From Faucicola mancuniensis (GTDB lineage Bacteria > Pseudomonadota > Gammaproteobacteria > Pseudomonadales > Moraxellaceae): DNA of 64,000 nucleotides. Position numbers and translations under genes: made by a program. Of this stretch, positions 25,919 through 34,818 are shown in pieces. The notes under the pieces were generated by a model. It made no database searches, was not told the DNA's origin, and saw only the letters and a list, made by a program, of their open reading frames with translations. The stretch spans positions 1,550,001 through 1,614,000 of the forward strand of contig NZ_CP171363.1 in the NCBI RefSeq assembly GCF_046523945.1. Direction: 5' to 3'. Each line of letters opens with the position of its first letter. The first letter of the stretch is position 1.

Positions 25919-26878
25919 GCGTAACACTTCTTCACCTGCATTTTTGATTTGCTCAATTGAAATAGACTTTTGTCCACTTAAGGCTTGTCGCCATTTTCGG
26001 CTACCGTTTAGCCCTTGAAACAAGCCCAAATAGTGACGCATTAGCACGGTCAAAGGTCTTCCATGTTGCTCACAATTCGCCAAAAATTCTAATAATTGAT
26101 AAAAAATATCGGCACGATTTGGTACTGTTTCGCCCCACAACGCCATACTTTCTGCCAAAATATACGGATTGTGATACGCTTCACGCCCAATCATCACACC
26201 ATCTACATGATTTAAATGAGTTTTTATTTCATCAACTGTGGTAATACCGCCATTAATTTCCACAAAAATATCGGGGAAATCTTGTTTTAAACGATACACA
26301 TCATCATAACGAAGTGGCGGAATTTCTCGATTTTGTTTTGGGCTTAAACCCTGTAACCATGCAATACGAGCGTGAATGATGACATGACGGCAACCTGCTT
26401 TGACAATCGCTTCAACAAAATCACGCATAAATTCGTAACTGTCAAAATTATCAATACCAATGCGGTGCTTGACAGTAACAGGAATGTTCACACTGTCTTG
26501 CATGGCTTTGACGCAGTCGGCAACAAGGTTTGGCTCTGCCATGAGACACGCACCGATTTTGTAATGTTGCACACGATCGGACGGACAGCCGACATTCAGA
26601 TTAATCTCGTCATAGCCATAATCTTGCCCAAGTTCGGCACATTTTGCCAAGTCAGTCGGATTTGCACCGCCCAACTGCAATACAACTGGGTGTTCGTTGT
26701 CAAAAAAGCGTAAATGATGGTCGGTATCGCCTTGCAAAATCGCAGACGTGCTTATCATTTCGGTATAAAGATAGACGTGCGGATTAAATAGGCGAGCAAA
26801 AGTTAAGAACTCAGGCGTACTCCAATCTATCATCGGGGCAGTAGACAGGCGTTTTTGGTGCATATTGATGGTTGGCAT
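25907..26878 (-). CDS. dusA: tRNA-dihydrouridine(20/20a) synthase
   Basis: The product has 323 aa from ATG 26878 (MPTINMHQKRLSTAPMIDWS); 26863 is a second candidate. A longer reading to 26959 would run across a transcription terminator and was rejected. Seen are FMN-site residues in APMIDW and VVLQLGG, the catalytic Cys in EINLNVGCPSDRVQ, VKHRIG, and the DusA-specific HARIAWLQGLSPKQNREIPPLRYDDVYRLK. It reduces U20 and U20a in the tRNA D-loop. The last 12 bp overlap the end of the convergent CPBP gene. Confidence 0.95.
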   Translation of the reverse strand: MPTINMHQKRLSTAPMIDWSTPEFLTFARLFNPHVYLYTEMISTSAILQGDTDHHLRFFDNEHPVVLQLGGANPTDLAKCAELGQDYGYDEINLNVGCPSDRVQHYKIGACLMAEPNLVADCVKAMQDSVNIPVTVKHRIGIDNFDSYEFMRDFVEAIVKAGCRHVIIHARIAWLQGLSPKQNREIPPLRYDDVYRLKQDFPDIFVEINGGITTVDEIKTHLNHVDGVMIGREAYHNPYILAESMALWGETVPNRADIFYQLLEFLANCEQHGRPLTVLMRHYLGLFQGLNGSRKWRQALSGQKSISIEQIKNAGEEVLRLNA

Positions 26879-26909
26879 AATTTTTGATTTTGGTATTGTC
26901 AAATGAAAC

Positions 26910-26935
26910 AAAAAACCCTTGAAAAACAAGGGTTC
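26910..26935 (-). terminator. Terminator of the VanY-type gene
   Basis: On the minus strand AACCCTTG pairs with CAAGGGTT and is followed by TTTTT. It lies between the carboxypeptidase and dusA. Confidence 0.8.
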
Positions 26936-27017
26936 AATAGATAAGCTAAAATTGTGCAAACTATAACAAAGTTAAACAAATAAAGTCAATGTTTTTGATA
27001 CTAACCATTACAATTTA

Positions 27018-27731
27018 TTAGATAGCACGCCATTGCGATTTTGGCAAATTAAAACATTGTCCATTGGCTAACATACGTTTAGCTTCTACGGTTTTGGTAT
27101 ATTTCCAATGCCAAGACTCTTCTGAAATCCCTGTCGCACGAGAATAAGTCGGTGTAAAGGTTTGCTCAAAGCCATAATTTTTTGCATTGTTGAGTAACCA
27201 ACGATAGCCTGTGGTTTTGGCAAAATTGTGATTAATCGGCGTAAAATCAATCGCCAAACCTGTATGATGTTCCGAAAATCCGGGGGGTGATGACACATAA
27301 TAAATTTTACTGATGGATTGTCCTGCTGATTTTTTACGTTGAACAATCCCACGCTGATAGTCAACTGAACGAAATGCCGAACCAATCGTCAAAGTAACGC
27401 CTTGACTGCGTGCATCAGCAATCATGCGTTTTAAGTCGCCTGCCGCCATTTGGTGGACTTTATAGCCGTTTACCGTTACCAAATCGCTACTGGACGCTTC
27501 TGGGAATTTAAAATGATAAAATCCTGCATTGCCCGCAACGCCGTAATATTCACAAGTCGGCGTGCCATTCGCATTTGATTGATGATTGGTCGGTTGTGCT
27601 TGTCGCTCTTGAACAAGTGATCTATTATTGCTACTTTTGATATCGTCTTTCATCGCAAAAGCGACAGGCAACAATACAATGCCACCAACAATCGCACCTA
27701 CAGCCAATAACTGCTTATTGTTAAATGCCAT
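27018..27731 (-). CDS. D-alanyl-D-alanine carboxypeptidase, VanY/M15B type
   Basis: The product has 237 aa from ATG 27731 (MAFNNKQLLAVGAIVGGIVLLPVAFA, an N-terminal membrane anchor). A longer frame to 27824 lies inside miaB and was rejected. The ribosome site AAGGGG lies just after the miaB stop. The M15 zinc ligands are His155, Asp162 (SEHHTGLAID) and His208, with catalytic Glu205 (SEESWHW). A GSAFRSVDYQ block precedes them. It trims the terminal D-Ala of peptidoglycan peptides in the periplasm. It sits 10 bp after miaB and is probably translated from the same transcript. Confidence 0.9.
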   Translation of the reverse strand: MAFNNKQLLAVGAIVGGIVLLPVAFAMKDDIKSSNNRSLVQERQAQPTNHQSNANGTPTCEYYGVAGNAGFYHFKFPEASSSDLVTVNGYKVHQMAAGDLKRMIADARSQGVTLTIGSAFRSVDYQRGIVQRKKSAGQSISKIYYVSSPPGFSEHHTGLAIDFTPINHNFAKTTGYRWLLNNAKNYGFEQTFTPTYSRATGISEESWHWKYTKTVEAKRMLANGQCFNLPKSQWRAI

Positions 27732-27741
27732 AAAATACCCC

Positions 27742-29184
27742 TTAACCCAAAATTTCCGCCAATTCACCTTCAACCAAATGCGGACTAACCGCTCTGATAA
27801 CTTTAACCGTAACAAATTTACCAATCAAATCATCATCGCCTTTAAACATCACCGAGCGAGTGTTGTCCGCTGTACCCAACAAATGTTCTGGGATACGGCT
27901 AGCGTGTTCTTCTACCAGCACTCGCACGGTTTTGCCGACCATATCTTGGGTTTTTTGCCAAGTGGATTTGACAATCACGTCTTGAAATTCGGCTAGGCGG
28001 GCTTTTTTGGTTTCAAGGCTGACATTATCAGGTAAGTCAGACGCAGGTGTACCGGGGCGTTTTGAATAAATAAAACTGTAAGAATGGTCAAAATCCAAAT
28101 CTTTGGCAAGCTGTAAGGTTTCGTTAAAATCTTCGTCCGTTTCATTCGGAAAACCGATGATAAAATCGCTAGATAACAAAATATCTGGTCGGATTTCACG
28201 CAATTTGCGGATTTGTTCAATATAAATATCTACCGTGTGATTGCGTTTCATCGCTTGCAAAATACGGTTTGAACCGCTTTGAATTGGCAAATGCAAATGC
28301 GAAACCAATTGAGGAATTTTGCCATAGGCTTCAATCACGTCATCAGTAAATTCAAGTGGGTGGCTTGTGGTGTAACGAATGCGGTCAATGCCGTCAATAT
28401 GTGCAACATAGTACAAAAGTTCGCTAAAACGGCAAATCGTACCGTCATGTTTTTCGCCACGATAACCGTTTACATTTTGCCCCAATAGATTCACTTCACG
28501 CACGCCTTGCTGTGCCAATGCGTCAATCTCGGCAAGCACGTCATCAAGCGGACGAGAAATCTCTTCGCCACGGGTATAAGGCACAACGCAAAACGAGCAA
28601 TATTTTGAACAGCCTTCCATGATAGACACGAACGCTTTAAAACCTTCTACTTTTGGCTCTGGCAAAAAGTCAAATTTTTCAATACTTGGAAAAGACACGT
28701 CCACCACACCAATGCGATTTTTTGGCGCGATGTCGCCTTGTTGCGTGGATTTATCATACAACTCTGGTAAACGGTGCAAGGTCTGCGGTCCAAACACCAT
28801 ATCCACATAAGGGGCACGTTTTTGGATATTGTCGCCTTCTTGACTGGCGACACAGCCACCGACACCGATAACCAGATTCGGGTTTTTTTCTTTTAATTTT
28901 CGCCAACGTCCAAGACCCGAAAACACTTTTTCTTGTGCTTTTTCACGGATTGAACAAGTGTTCATAATTAGCACGTCCGCTTCGTCAATATTATCGGTCA
29001 AAACCATGCCATGGGAGTCGCCTAGCACGCTTGCCATTTTTTCTGAATCGTAAACATTCATTTGACAGCCTTGTGTTTCTATGAACACTTTTTTGGCTTT
29101 TGGGTGGGTGCTTTCAACAAAATCTGGCGTGATTTGTTGTGTTGGTTTTGGGGCGGTTGCAGGATTAAAAACGCTAACGGTCAT
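27742..29184 (-). CDS. miaB: tRNA-2-methylthio-N6-dimethylallyladenosine synthase
   Basis: The product has 480 aa. The N-terminal MTTase domain holds the three Cys of the auxiliary cluster: Cys40 (ETQGCQMN), Cys77 (NTCSIRE) and Cys111 (GGCVAS). The radical-SAM cluster Cys are 192, 196 and 199 (EGCSKYCSFC). A TRAM RNA-binding domain closes the protein (TVRVLVEEHASR to VTVKVIRAVSPHLVEGEL). It methylthiolates i6A37 in tRNAs that read UNN codons. There is a short extension before MTTase (about 30 residues). The upstream region holds a 160-bp repeat. Confidence 0.97.
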   Translation of the reverse strand: MTVSVFNPATAPKPTQQITPDFVESTHPKAKKVFIETQGCQMNVYDSEKMASVLGDSHGMVLTDNIDEADVLIMNTCSIREKAQEKVFSGLGRWRKLKEKNPNLVIGVGGCVASQEGDNIQKRAPYVDMVFGPQTLHRLPELYDKSTQQGDIAPKNRIGVVDVSFPSIEKFDFLPEPKVEGFKAFVSIMEGCSKYCSFCVVPYTRGEEISRPLDDVLAEIDALAQQGVREVNLLGQNVNGYRGEKHDGTICRFSELLYYVAHIDGIDRIRYTTSHPLEFTDDVIEAYGKIPQLVSHLHLPIQSGSNRILQAMKRNHTVDIYIEQIRKLREIRPDILLSSDFIIGFPNETDEDFNETLQLAKDLDFDHSYSFIYSKRPGTPASDLPDNVSLETKKARLAEFQDVIVKSTWQKTQDMVGKTVRVLVEEHASRIPEHLLGTADNTRSVMFKGDDDLIGKFVTVKVIRAVSPHLVEGELAEILG

Positions 29185-29275
29185 AAAATTTGCCTATTTA
29201 TCATATTTTTTTATAACCGATTATTATAGCAAATTTTGCAAATTTTTTGTGAAAAAAATGATTATTCGGTATTTT

Positions 29276-29435
29276 TATAGTGATTTAAATTAGAAATAGG
29301 AAACCGTTCGCCCTGAGCTTGTCGAAGGGTCGATTTCCACTTCGCTTTGCTACGTCTTGCGAAGCAGTGCTTCTCAGGTTCGACAAGCTCACCACGAACG
29401 GAAACTTTGTCTTAATTCTATTTTAATTCACTATA
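29276..29435. repeat. 160-bp inverted-repeat element, copy B (Correia-like)
   Basis: This is an intact-looking copy with ends TATAGTGATTTAAATTAG on the left and, read inward on the other strand, TATAGTGAATTAAAATAG on the right. Inside, CTGAGCTTGTCGAA and its reverse complement flank a central hairpin. It matches copy A at 3718-3877 over the whole 160 bp with few differences. It carries no open frame, so it is a non-autonomous element. It lies between divergent miaB and slt. Confidence 0.82.
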
Positions 29436-29466
29436 TTTTGATAAAATTTTAATTGATAATTCGCAA

Positions 29467-29563
29467 CAATTTTAAACAATTTTAAACAATTTTAAACAAT
29501 TTTAAACAATTTTAAACAATTTTAAACAATTTTAAACAATTTTAAACAATTTTAAACAATTTT
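29467..29563. repeat. 10-bp tandem repeat (CAATTTTAAA, about 9.7 copies)
   Basis: Nine perfect copies of CAATTTTAAA are followed by a partial CAATTTT. The array ends about 37 bp before a TATAAT at 29600-29605 and about 110 bp before the slt start. It therefore occupies the place of an UP element or upstream activator site. The unit length is close to one helical turn, so adding or removing a unit keeps the face of the helix nearly constant. Confidence 0.95.
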
Positions 29564-29674
29564 TTAAGAATTTAGCAAGTTTTTTTGACAAAGGCGTTGT
29601 ATAATCTGTTACCCATTTTTAGCCATTTTGTCAAAACATTTGATAACATTTTTTAAAACCACGTTGGAAAATAT

Positions 29675-31660
29675 ATGAATATGTCAAAAAAAGTCAGTCT
29701 ATCTATTTTGTCGTTGTCCGTGTTGGCAACTTTTACCCAATCGGCGTGTGCCAATCCAAACCCTGCTAACAACTGGAATGCCAAAGGCGATATGTATTTT
29801 AACGATGCTGAGCGTGCGAGCCGTAGCGGTGGCTATATGTACCAATATCAACAACAAATGGCAGGCTCAAACCTTGAGATGTATCCAGAATATTGGCAAC
29901 TCAATCAATATTTATCCAGCCAACAGCCCAATACCATTATTAATTTTGTCAATCGTTATCAAGGCTCGGTGATGGCGGAAAAACTGGTCGCCGATTATGC
30001 CGAGGAAAAAGCCCGTCAAGGCGATTATGCGTCTGTGCGTGCGGTGGCAAATTATATTACCAATGCCGATGCCAGCGAAGCGTGTGCCATTGCGTTGGGC
30101 TTTAGTCAAGGTGGCGACAGTATGCGTGCCTTTGTGGAAAAAAACAAAGTTTGGCTAGATACTACCAAAAAACAGCCAGAATTGTGCCTAAGATTGGCAA
30201 GCGAAATGAATAATAATGTGATGATTAGCAACGATGACCGCAGTCAGCGACTGTATCGCATGATTCGCATAGGCAATAACAGCGAGATTGTGCCGTTGGC
30301 AAGCCGTTTGGGTGTGGCGTTGGATTATATGCAATTGGCAAATGTGGGCAATAATCCCAACGCATTTTTGGCAAATATCGGCAGTTTGTCGCCAACGCCT
30401 GCCAATCGTCTGCTGTATCTGGTCGCTTTAGCCAGAATGACGGACAAATCGGTCAATGAAGCAGGTATGCAGTTGCAGTACGATTTACAGCGTAGTCCGC
30501 AGTTTTTTGACGAACGCACAAAACGCCATGCCTATCGTACGCTTGGCGTGGCTCGTATGAATGTCAATACCGATATCGGTTTTAATGTGGAAGCGGTGGA
30601 TTGGTTCAAAAATAGCCTTGGCGAACCGTTTAATTTTGAAGAAGCCGAAGATTACGCCCAAGCCAGTATTCGCTTTAGCCGTTGGGCAGATTTGGCAAAT
30701 GCGATTGGGGCGATGGACTACAAAACCCAACAAGAACCCATTTGGCAATATTGGTTAGCAAAAGCCTATAACCATGCAGGCAACGCCCAACAAAAACAAC
30801 AGGCTCGTCAAATGTTTACAAATTTATCACAAAAAAATGATTATTATGGGCTGTTGTCAAAAGACCAGTTGGGACAACGTTTTAACCAAATGCCAACTGC
30901 CAAACAACCGACCAACAGCGACTACAACCGCCTTGCACAAGACCCACATTTTAGCCGTGCCTTTAGCTTGTATAATATGTCAGCCGACCGAGCGTATGCC
31001 AACCGTGAATGGAACTGGGCGGTCAGAAAAGCCAGCGAACGTGGTGACAACGCCATGATTTTGGCAGGCGCACAACGTGCCAACGACATGGGCTGGCATG
31101 ACAGAGCGATTTTTGCGATTGAAACCACTCGCAGTTTGCCAAATGTCGCTTTGGCGTATCCCATGCCTTATCAATCTGCCATCGTCAGCTATAGTCAGCG
31201 TTTTGGCATTGACCCTGCGTGGGTGTACGGCATTATCCGCCAAGAAAGCCGTTTTCAAGCCAGTGCCAAATCAGGCGTTGGGGCAGGGGGATTAATGCAA
31301 GTTATGCCCAATACCGCCAAAGAAGTCGCTCGCAAACTGGGTGAACCCTACAACGCAAGCAACATCACGCATGGCGATACCAACATTCGTTATGGTACGT
31401 TTTATCTTAGCGATATTTTTGGACAACTAAGTAGTAACCCAGCTCTTGCCACCGCAGGCTATAATGCAGGGGCAAGTAAGGCTCGCCGTTGGCAACCTGA
31501 CTTTGGCTCATTGCCTGCCGACCAATACGTTGAGTCCATTCCTTATCCAGAAACTCGTGGCTATGTCAAAGCAGTCATGGAAAACACCGCCAACTATGGC
31601 GTATTGCTTGGCGAACAACAATCCATCAGCCAACGAATGGGAACGATTTATTCAAAATAA
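29675..31660 (+). CDS. slt: Soluble lytic murein transglycosylase (Slt70 family)
   Basis: The product has 661 aa with a Sec signal (MNMSKKVSLSILSLSVLATFTQSACANP); ATG 29675 or 29681. A long all-helical superhelix region (about 30-480) precedes the catalytic domain, where Glu524 lies in IIRQESRFQASAKSGVGAGGLMQVMPNTA and the AGYNAGASKARRW motif follows. It cleaves the MurNAc-GlcNAc bond of peptidoglycan with formation of a 1,6-anhydro end. The upstream tandem decamer array may affect its expression. Confidence 0.95.
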   Translation: MNMSKKVSLSILSLSVLATFTQSACANPNPANNWNAKGDMYFNDAERASRSGGYMYQYQQQMAGSNLEMYPEYWQLNQYLSSQQPNTIINFVNRYQGSVMAEKLVADYAEEKARQGDYASVRAVANYITNADASEACAIALGFSQGGDSMRAFVEKNKVWLDTTKKQPELCLRLASEMNNNVMISNDDRSQRLYRMIRIGNNSEIVPLASRLGVALDYMQLANVGNNPNAFLANIGSLSPTPANRLLYLVALARMTDKSVNEAGMQLQYDLQRSPQFFDERTKRHAYRTLGVARMNVNTDIGFNVEAVDWFKNSLGEPFNFEEAEDYAQASIRFSRWADLANAIGAMDYKTQQEPIWQYWLAKAYNHAGNAQQKQQARQMFTNLSQKNDYYGLLSKDQLGQRFNQMPTAKQPTNSDYNRLAQDPHFSRAFSLYNMSADRAYANREWNWAVRKASERGDNAMILAGAQRANDMGWHDRAIFAIETTRSLPNVALAYPMPYQSAIVSYSQRFGIDPAWVYGIIRQESRFQASAKSGVGAGGLMQVMPNTAKEVARKLGEPYNASNITHGDTNIRYGTFYLSDIFGQLSSNPALATAGYNAGASKARRWQPDFGSLPADQYVESIPYPETRGYVKAVMENTANYGVLLGEQQSISQRMGTIYSK

Positions 31661-31854
31661 CTCATAAAAAGTTAGCAAAACACTTGGCACTTATTTTCAT
31701 TACAAAATCACTTTATTTTCATGTCAATAAGTGCTAAACTTTTACGCAAAATTTTATCCCCACCTTGTCAAAATCATTTTTTTAACCAAATTATTATTTT
31801 GACAAATCTTTCAACTTTAGACAAAAGTTTATTACTTCAAACTAGGAGTTTTTT

Positions 31855-32850
31855 ATGTCAGCATTAAAACAACCAGTCCGTGTTGCCGTTACAGGTGCCG
31901 CAGGTCAAATCAGCTACTCACTACTATTTCGTATCGCATCAGGCGACATGCTTGGCAAAGACCAACCTGTTATTTTGCAACTTCTTGAAATCACCCCAGC
32001 ACTAGAAGCCCTAAAAGGCGTGGTAATGGAGCTTGAAGACTGTGCATTCCCATTATTGGCAGGCGTGGTACAAACTGATGACGCAAATGTTGCATTCAAA
32101 GACGCTGATTATGCGTTGTTAGTCGGTGCTCGTCCACGTGGACCTGGCATGGAGCGTAAAGACCTGCTAGAAGCCAATGCCGCGATTTTCTCTGCTCAAG
32201 GCAAAGCATTAAATGACAACGCCAGCAAAAACGTGAAAGTATTGGTAGTTGGTAATCCAGCGAACACCAATGCTTTGATTGCACAACGCAATGCCCCAGA
32301 CCTAGACCCACGCAACTTCACAGCGATGACTCGCCTAGACCATAACCGTGGTATGGCTCAATTGGCAGAAGAAACCGAAACCACCGTAAACGACATCAAA
32401 AAAATGATTATCTGGGGTAACCACTCATCTACCCAATACCCAGATTTGACTTTCACAACCGTAAAAGGCAAACCAGCCCTAGAACAAGTACAACGTGATT
32501 GGTACGAAGGCACTTATATCCCTAATGTACAACAACGTGGTGCAGCCATCATCAAAGCACGTGGTGCGTCATCAGCCGCTTCAGCTGCTAACGCTGCGAT
32601 TGCTCACATTCGTTCATGGGCGTTAGGCACAGACGAAAATGATTGGGTATCAATGGGCGTTTACTCAAATGGCGAATATGGTATCCAAAAAGGCTTAATT
32701 TACTCATTCCCATGTACTTGTGCAAATGGCGATTGGAAAATCGTTGAAGGCTTAGATGTTTCATCAGCTTTCTCACAAGAGAAAATGAAAGCGACCGAAA
32801 CTGAATTGGCAGAAGAGCGTGATGCGGTAAGCCACCTATTGCCAAACTAA
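31855..32850 (+). CDS. mdh: Malate dehydrogenase
   Basis: The product has 331 aa, starting MSALKQPVRVAVTGAAGQISYSLLFRIASGDMLG behind TAGGAG. The Rossmann GAAGQI loop, the substrate Arg segment GARPRGPGMERKDLL, the VVGNPANTNA strand and the catalytic MTRLDHNR plus IIWGNHSSTQYPD (active-site His) mark the cytosolic-type MDH that many beta- and gammaproteobacteria carry. It oxidises malate to oxaloacetate with NAD+ in the TCA cycle. The leader (31661-31854) holds a perfect 9-bp inverted repeat, GCACTTATT at 31687 and AATAAGTGC at 31726. Confidence 0.97.
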   Translation: MSALKQPVRVAVTGAAGQISYSLLFRIASGDMLGKDQPVILQLLEITPALEALKGVVMELEDCAFPLLAGVVQTDDANVAFKDADYALLVGARPRGPGMERKDLLEANAAIFSAQGKALNDNASKNVKVLVVGNPANTNALIAQRNAPDLDPRNFTAMTRLDHNRGMAQLAEETETTVNDIKKMIIWGNHSSTQYPDLTFTTVKGKPALEQVQRDWYEGTYIPNVQQRGAAIIKARGASSAASAANAAIAHIRSWALGTDENDWVSMGVYSNGEYGIQKGLIYSFPCTCANGDWKIVEGLDVSSAFSQEKMKATETELAEERDAVSHLLPN

Positions 32851-32874
32851 TGTTTGTAAATGTCGAACATTATC

Positions 32875-32906
32875 AAAACCCTTTTGTTTCGGCAAAAGGG
32901 TTTTTT
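32875..32906 (+). terminator. Rho-independent terminator of mdh
   Basis: AAACCCTTTTG pairs with CAAAAGGGTTTTTT around a 6-nt loop. Confidence 0.9.
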
Positions 32907-32998
32907 ACATAACTGATATGAACGGTTACACAGTTTATCTATTGTAATGCCAAGATTTTGTTAAAATAAAATCTCAATCCATGCAATGGAGAACAACG

Positions 32999-33244
32999 AT
33001 GTTAGGCGAAATTCAATATACCCTAAACGACCTATTCGCACAATTAGGACTGGACAGTACAGATGAAGCAATTCAACAGTTTGTGGTTGATAATCAACTC
33101 AACGAAAGCACCAAATTGGTAGATGCACCGTTTTGGACTGACAACCAACGCAAATTTTTAAAAGATGAATATCGTAAAGATGCAGGTTGGATTGAAGTGA
33201 TTGATGACTTAAATGCCCGTTTACATAAAGACAATATGGCATAA
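32999..33244 (+). CDS. DUF2789 family protein
   Basis: The product has 81 aa from ATG 32999 (MLGEIQYTLNDLFAQLGLDSTDEAIQQFV) behind TGGAGAA; an ATG at 32981 would add six residues with no ribosome site. The LxxLFxQLGLxxxxxAIxxFxxxH-like start, the APFW block and DAGWIEVIDDL match DUF2789, a small cytoplasmic family of unknown function common in gammaproteobacteria. It is monocistronic between two terminators. Confidence 0.85.
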   Translation: MLGEIQYTLNDLFAQLGLDSTDEAIQQFVVDNQLNESTKLVDAPFWTDNQRKFLKDEYRKDAGWIEVIDDLNARLHKDNMA

Positions 33245-33270
33245 GAACAAAAATCTAAACCGGAAATCAA

Positions 33271-33303
33271 AAAAAATACCACCAGTTGCGTGGTATTTTT
33301 TTT
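33271..33303 (+). terminator. Rho-independent terminator
   Basis: AAAAAATACCAC pairs with GTGGTATTTTTTTT. Confidence 0.88.
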
Positions 33304-33369
33304 GATGTTTCCTTATGAATTTTTTGCTAAAATACACGCTTTAAAATTTTGATAAAACAAGAGAAAATT

Positions 33370-33690
33370 ATGCATTGTGATGTTTATAAATTTAGCAAAA
33401 AAGATGATTTGTATGTTTATATTGCCCGCCCAAACTATCCTAATGATACTGATGAAATCAAAGATTGGCTTGCTGTTTTGCCAAAAGATTTTCGCAAAGC
33501 TATCGGGCGTGAAACTTTTGTTATGCACCTAGACTTAGCGACCACGCCAAAGTTGGCTCGTGTCAATAAAGATGATGTGTTGGCAAAACTTGCCGAACAA
33601 GGTTATTTTGTACAAATGCCACCTGAAGATGTGCTGCTGCGACAAGCCCAAATGAATCTAGCAGAAGCACAACAAAATAAATGGCAATAA
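33370..33690 (+). CDS. YcgL-domain protein
   Basis: The product has 106 aa from ATG 33370 (MHCDVYKFSKKDDLYVYIARPNY); an upstream TTG at 33349 adds seven residues and is less likely given the GAGAAAA ribosome site. The MxCxVYxxxKKxxxYxYI opening and the LPKDFRKAIGRETFVMHLDL block match the YcgL family. The fold is known but the function is not. A Gln/Ala-rich tail extends past the domain. Confidence 0.85.
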   Translation: MHCDVYKFSKKDDLYVYIARPNYPNDTDEIKDWLAVLPKDFRKAIGRETFVMHLDLATTPKLARVNKDDVLAKLAEQGYFVQMPPEDVLLRQAQMNLAEAQQNKWQ

Positions 33691-33743
33691 GCCAAATTTA
33701 TGGTAAAATAGGCTATTTTTTGTAATCATTTAAAAGGCGACCC

Positions 33744-34163
33744 ATGGCACTACCCATCTCACTAGACCAACTTGGCGAAATACTTGGCGAGATTATCGTA
33801 TGGTGGACGCAACTGGTCAAAGGTATTCCTGCTGAACAACTGCCAACCATTGCATATCTAAGTTTTTCGGCGATTGTTTTATTGCTCTGGATATTGGTCG
33901 CACGGATTTTTCCAAGAACGTTGGGCGGATTAAGCTGGATTATTTTGTGTGCGATTTTATTAACGCCGACCACGTCATTAGGTCCTGTGCCAGAAATCGC
34001 CCCTGCGAGTATTTCAGTGGCTTATGGTATTTTGTTAAAAGACACAGCCATTATTTTTAATGGGCTTTTGCCTATCATGGTGGTGATTACAGTGGGCTGT
34101 ATTTTGGGATTTTTTTGGCAAATTGTCAAAATGGGTTTGGAAAAAATGATAAAAAAAGCATAA
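33744..34163 (+). CDS. Hypothetical small membrane protein
   Basis: The product has 139 aa, starting MALPISLDQLGEILGEIIVWW behind AAGGCGACCC. Four hydrophobic segments are visible (around residues 35-52, 60-75, 83-95 and 108-128). I do not recognise the family. It sits 53 bp after the YcgL gene in the same direction and is closed by a terminator, so the two may form one transcript. Confidence 0.65.
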   Translation: MALPISLDQLGEILGEIIVWWTQLVKGIPAEQLPTIAYLSFSAIVLLLWILVARIFPRTLGGLSWIILCAILLTPTTSLGPVPEIAPASISVAYGILLKDTAIIFNGLLPIMVVITVGCILGFFWQIVKMGLEKMIKKA

Positions 34164-34165
34164 AT

Positions 34166-34196
34166 AAAAAAAGTATGAATTTTCATGCTTTTTTTG
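34166..34196. terminator. Bidirectional terminator
   Basis: AAAAAAAGTATGA pairs with TCATGCTTTTTTT with one mismatch. It serves the membrane protein gene and convergent rlpA. Confidence 0.8.
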
Positions 34197-34215
34197 TGCG
34201 ATAAGAAATGTTGGG

Positions 34216-34818
34216 TTAATTTGGATTGGCAACTCGCTCAATGACAACGTTACCTGTGCCTGTGTTCACAATACCGATTTGTTTAGCAGCGGCATAGGAT
34301 AAATCTACCACACGGTTGCTAGAAAAAGGACCACGGTCATTGACTTTGACCACCACGCTTTTGCCGTTAGATTTGTTGGTTACTTTGATATAGCAGTTCA
34401 TCGGCAATGAGCGGTGAGCGGCGGTTAAAGCATTTTGGTCAAAAATATCGCCACTGGCGGTTTTTTTGCCATGAAACTGACGACCATACCACGATGCGAC
34501 ACCTGTTTGGCTAAATTTGGTAACTGTGGTTGAGGCAACGGCAGATAGACGTTCTAGTACGTCTTTATCATTTGATTGGGATTTTTTTTCGTTGGCTAAA
34601 ATTTGACTGTTTAAGGCAAGAGAAGTATTGATACTAGCAGGTTCACGAGCGGATTTGACTAGGTCTGAAGCGTTGTTATGCTGGCGTGACAATTCGCTTA
34701 AAACGTGGTCTAAATTGTCATTGGCTTTGCTATCAGCCGCTTGGTTAGTGGTGCTAACGGCTAGGGCTGAGCAAAGACAAAGAAACATAGCTACATGACG
34801 AGTTTGACGCTTGAACAT
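34216..34818 (-). CDS. rlpA: RlpA-type septal ring lytic transglycosylase
   Basis: The product has 200 aa from ATG 34818 (MFKRQTRHVAMFLCLCSALAVSTTNQAADS, a Sec signal) behind AGAGGTG; a GTG two codons upstream lies in the ribosome site. The double-psi beta-barrel domain begins TGVASWYGRQFHGKKTASGDIFD and includes LTAAHRSLPM, VKVNDRGPF and VDLSYAAAKQIG, all RlpA hallmarks with the catalytic Asp in NDRGP. No SPOR domain follows, so it lacks the usual denuded-glycan targeting module. It acts on peptidoglycan in the periplasm. Confidence 0.9.
   Translation of the reverse strand: MFKRQTRHVAMFLCLCSALAVSTTNQAADSKANDNLDHVLSELSRQHNNASDLVKSAREPASINTSLALNSQILANEKKSQSNDKDVLERLSAVASTTVTKFSQTGVASWYGRQFHGKKTASGDIFDQNALTAAHRSLPMNCYIKVTNKSNGKSVVVKVNDRGPFSSNRVVDLSYAAAKQIGIVNTGTGNVVIERVANPN

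Noticed and set aside
26879..26959. N-terminal extension of DusA
   Set aside because: The extra codons cross a Rho-independent terminator on the same strand and have no counterpart in DusA proteins.
29467..29563. CRISPR array
   Set aside because: The 10-bp units are contiguous, without spacers.
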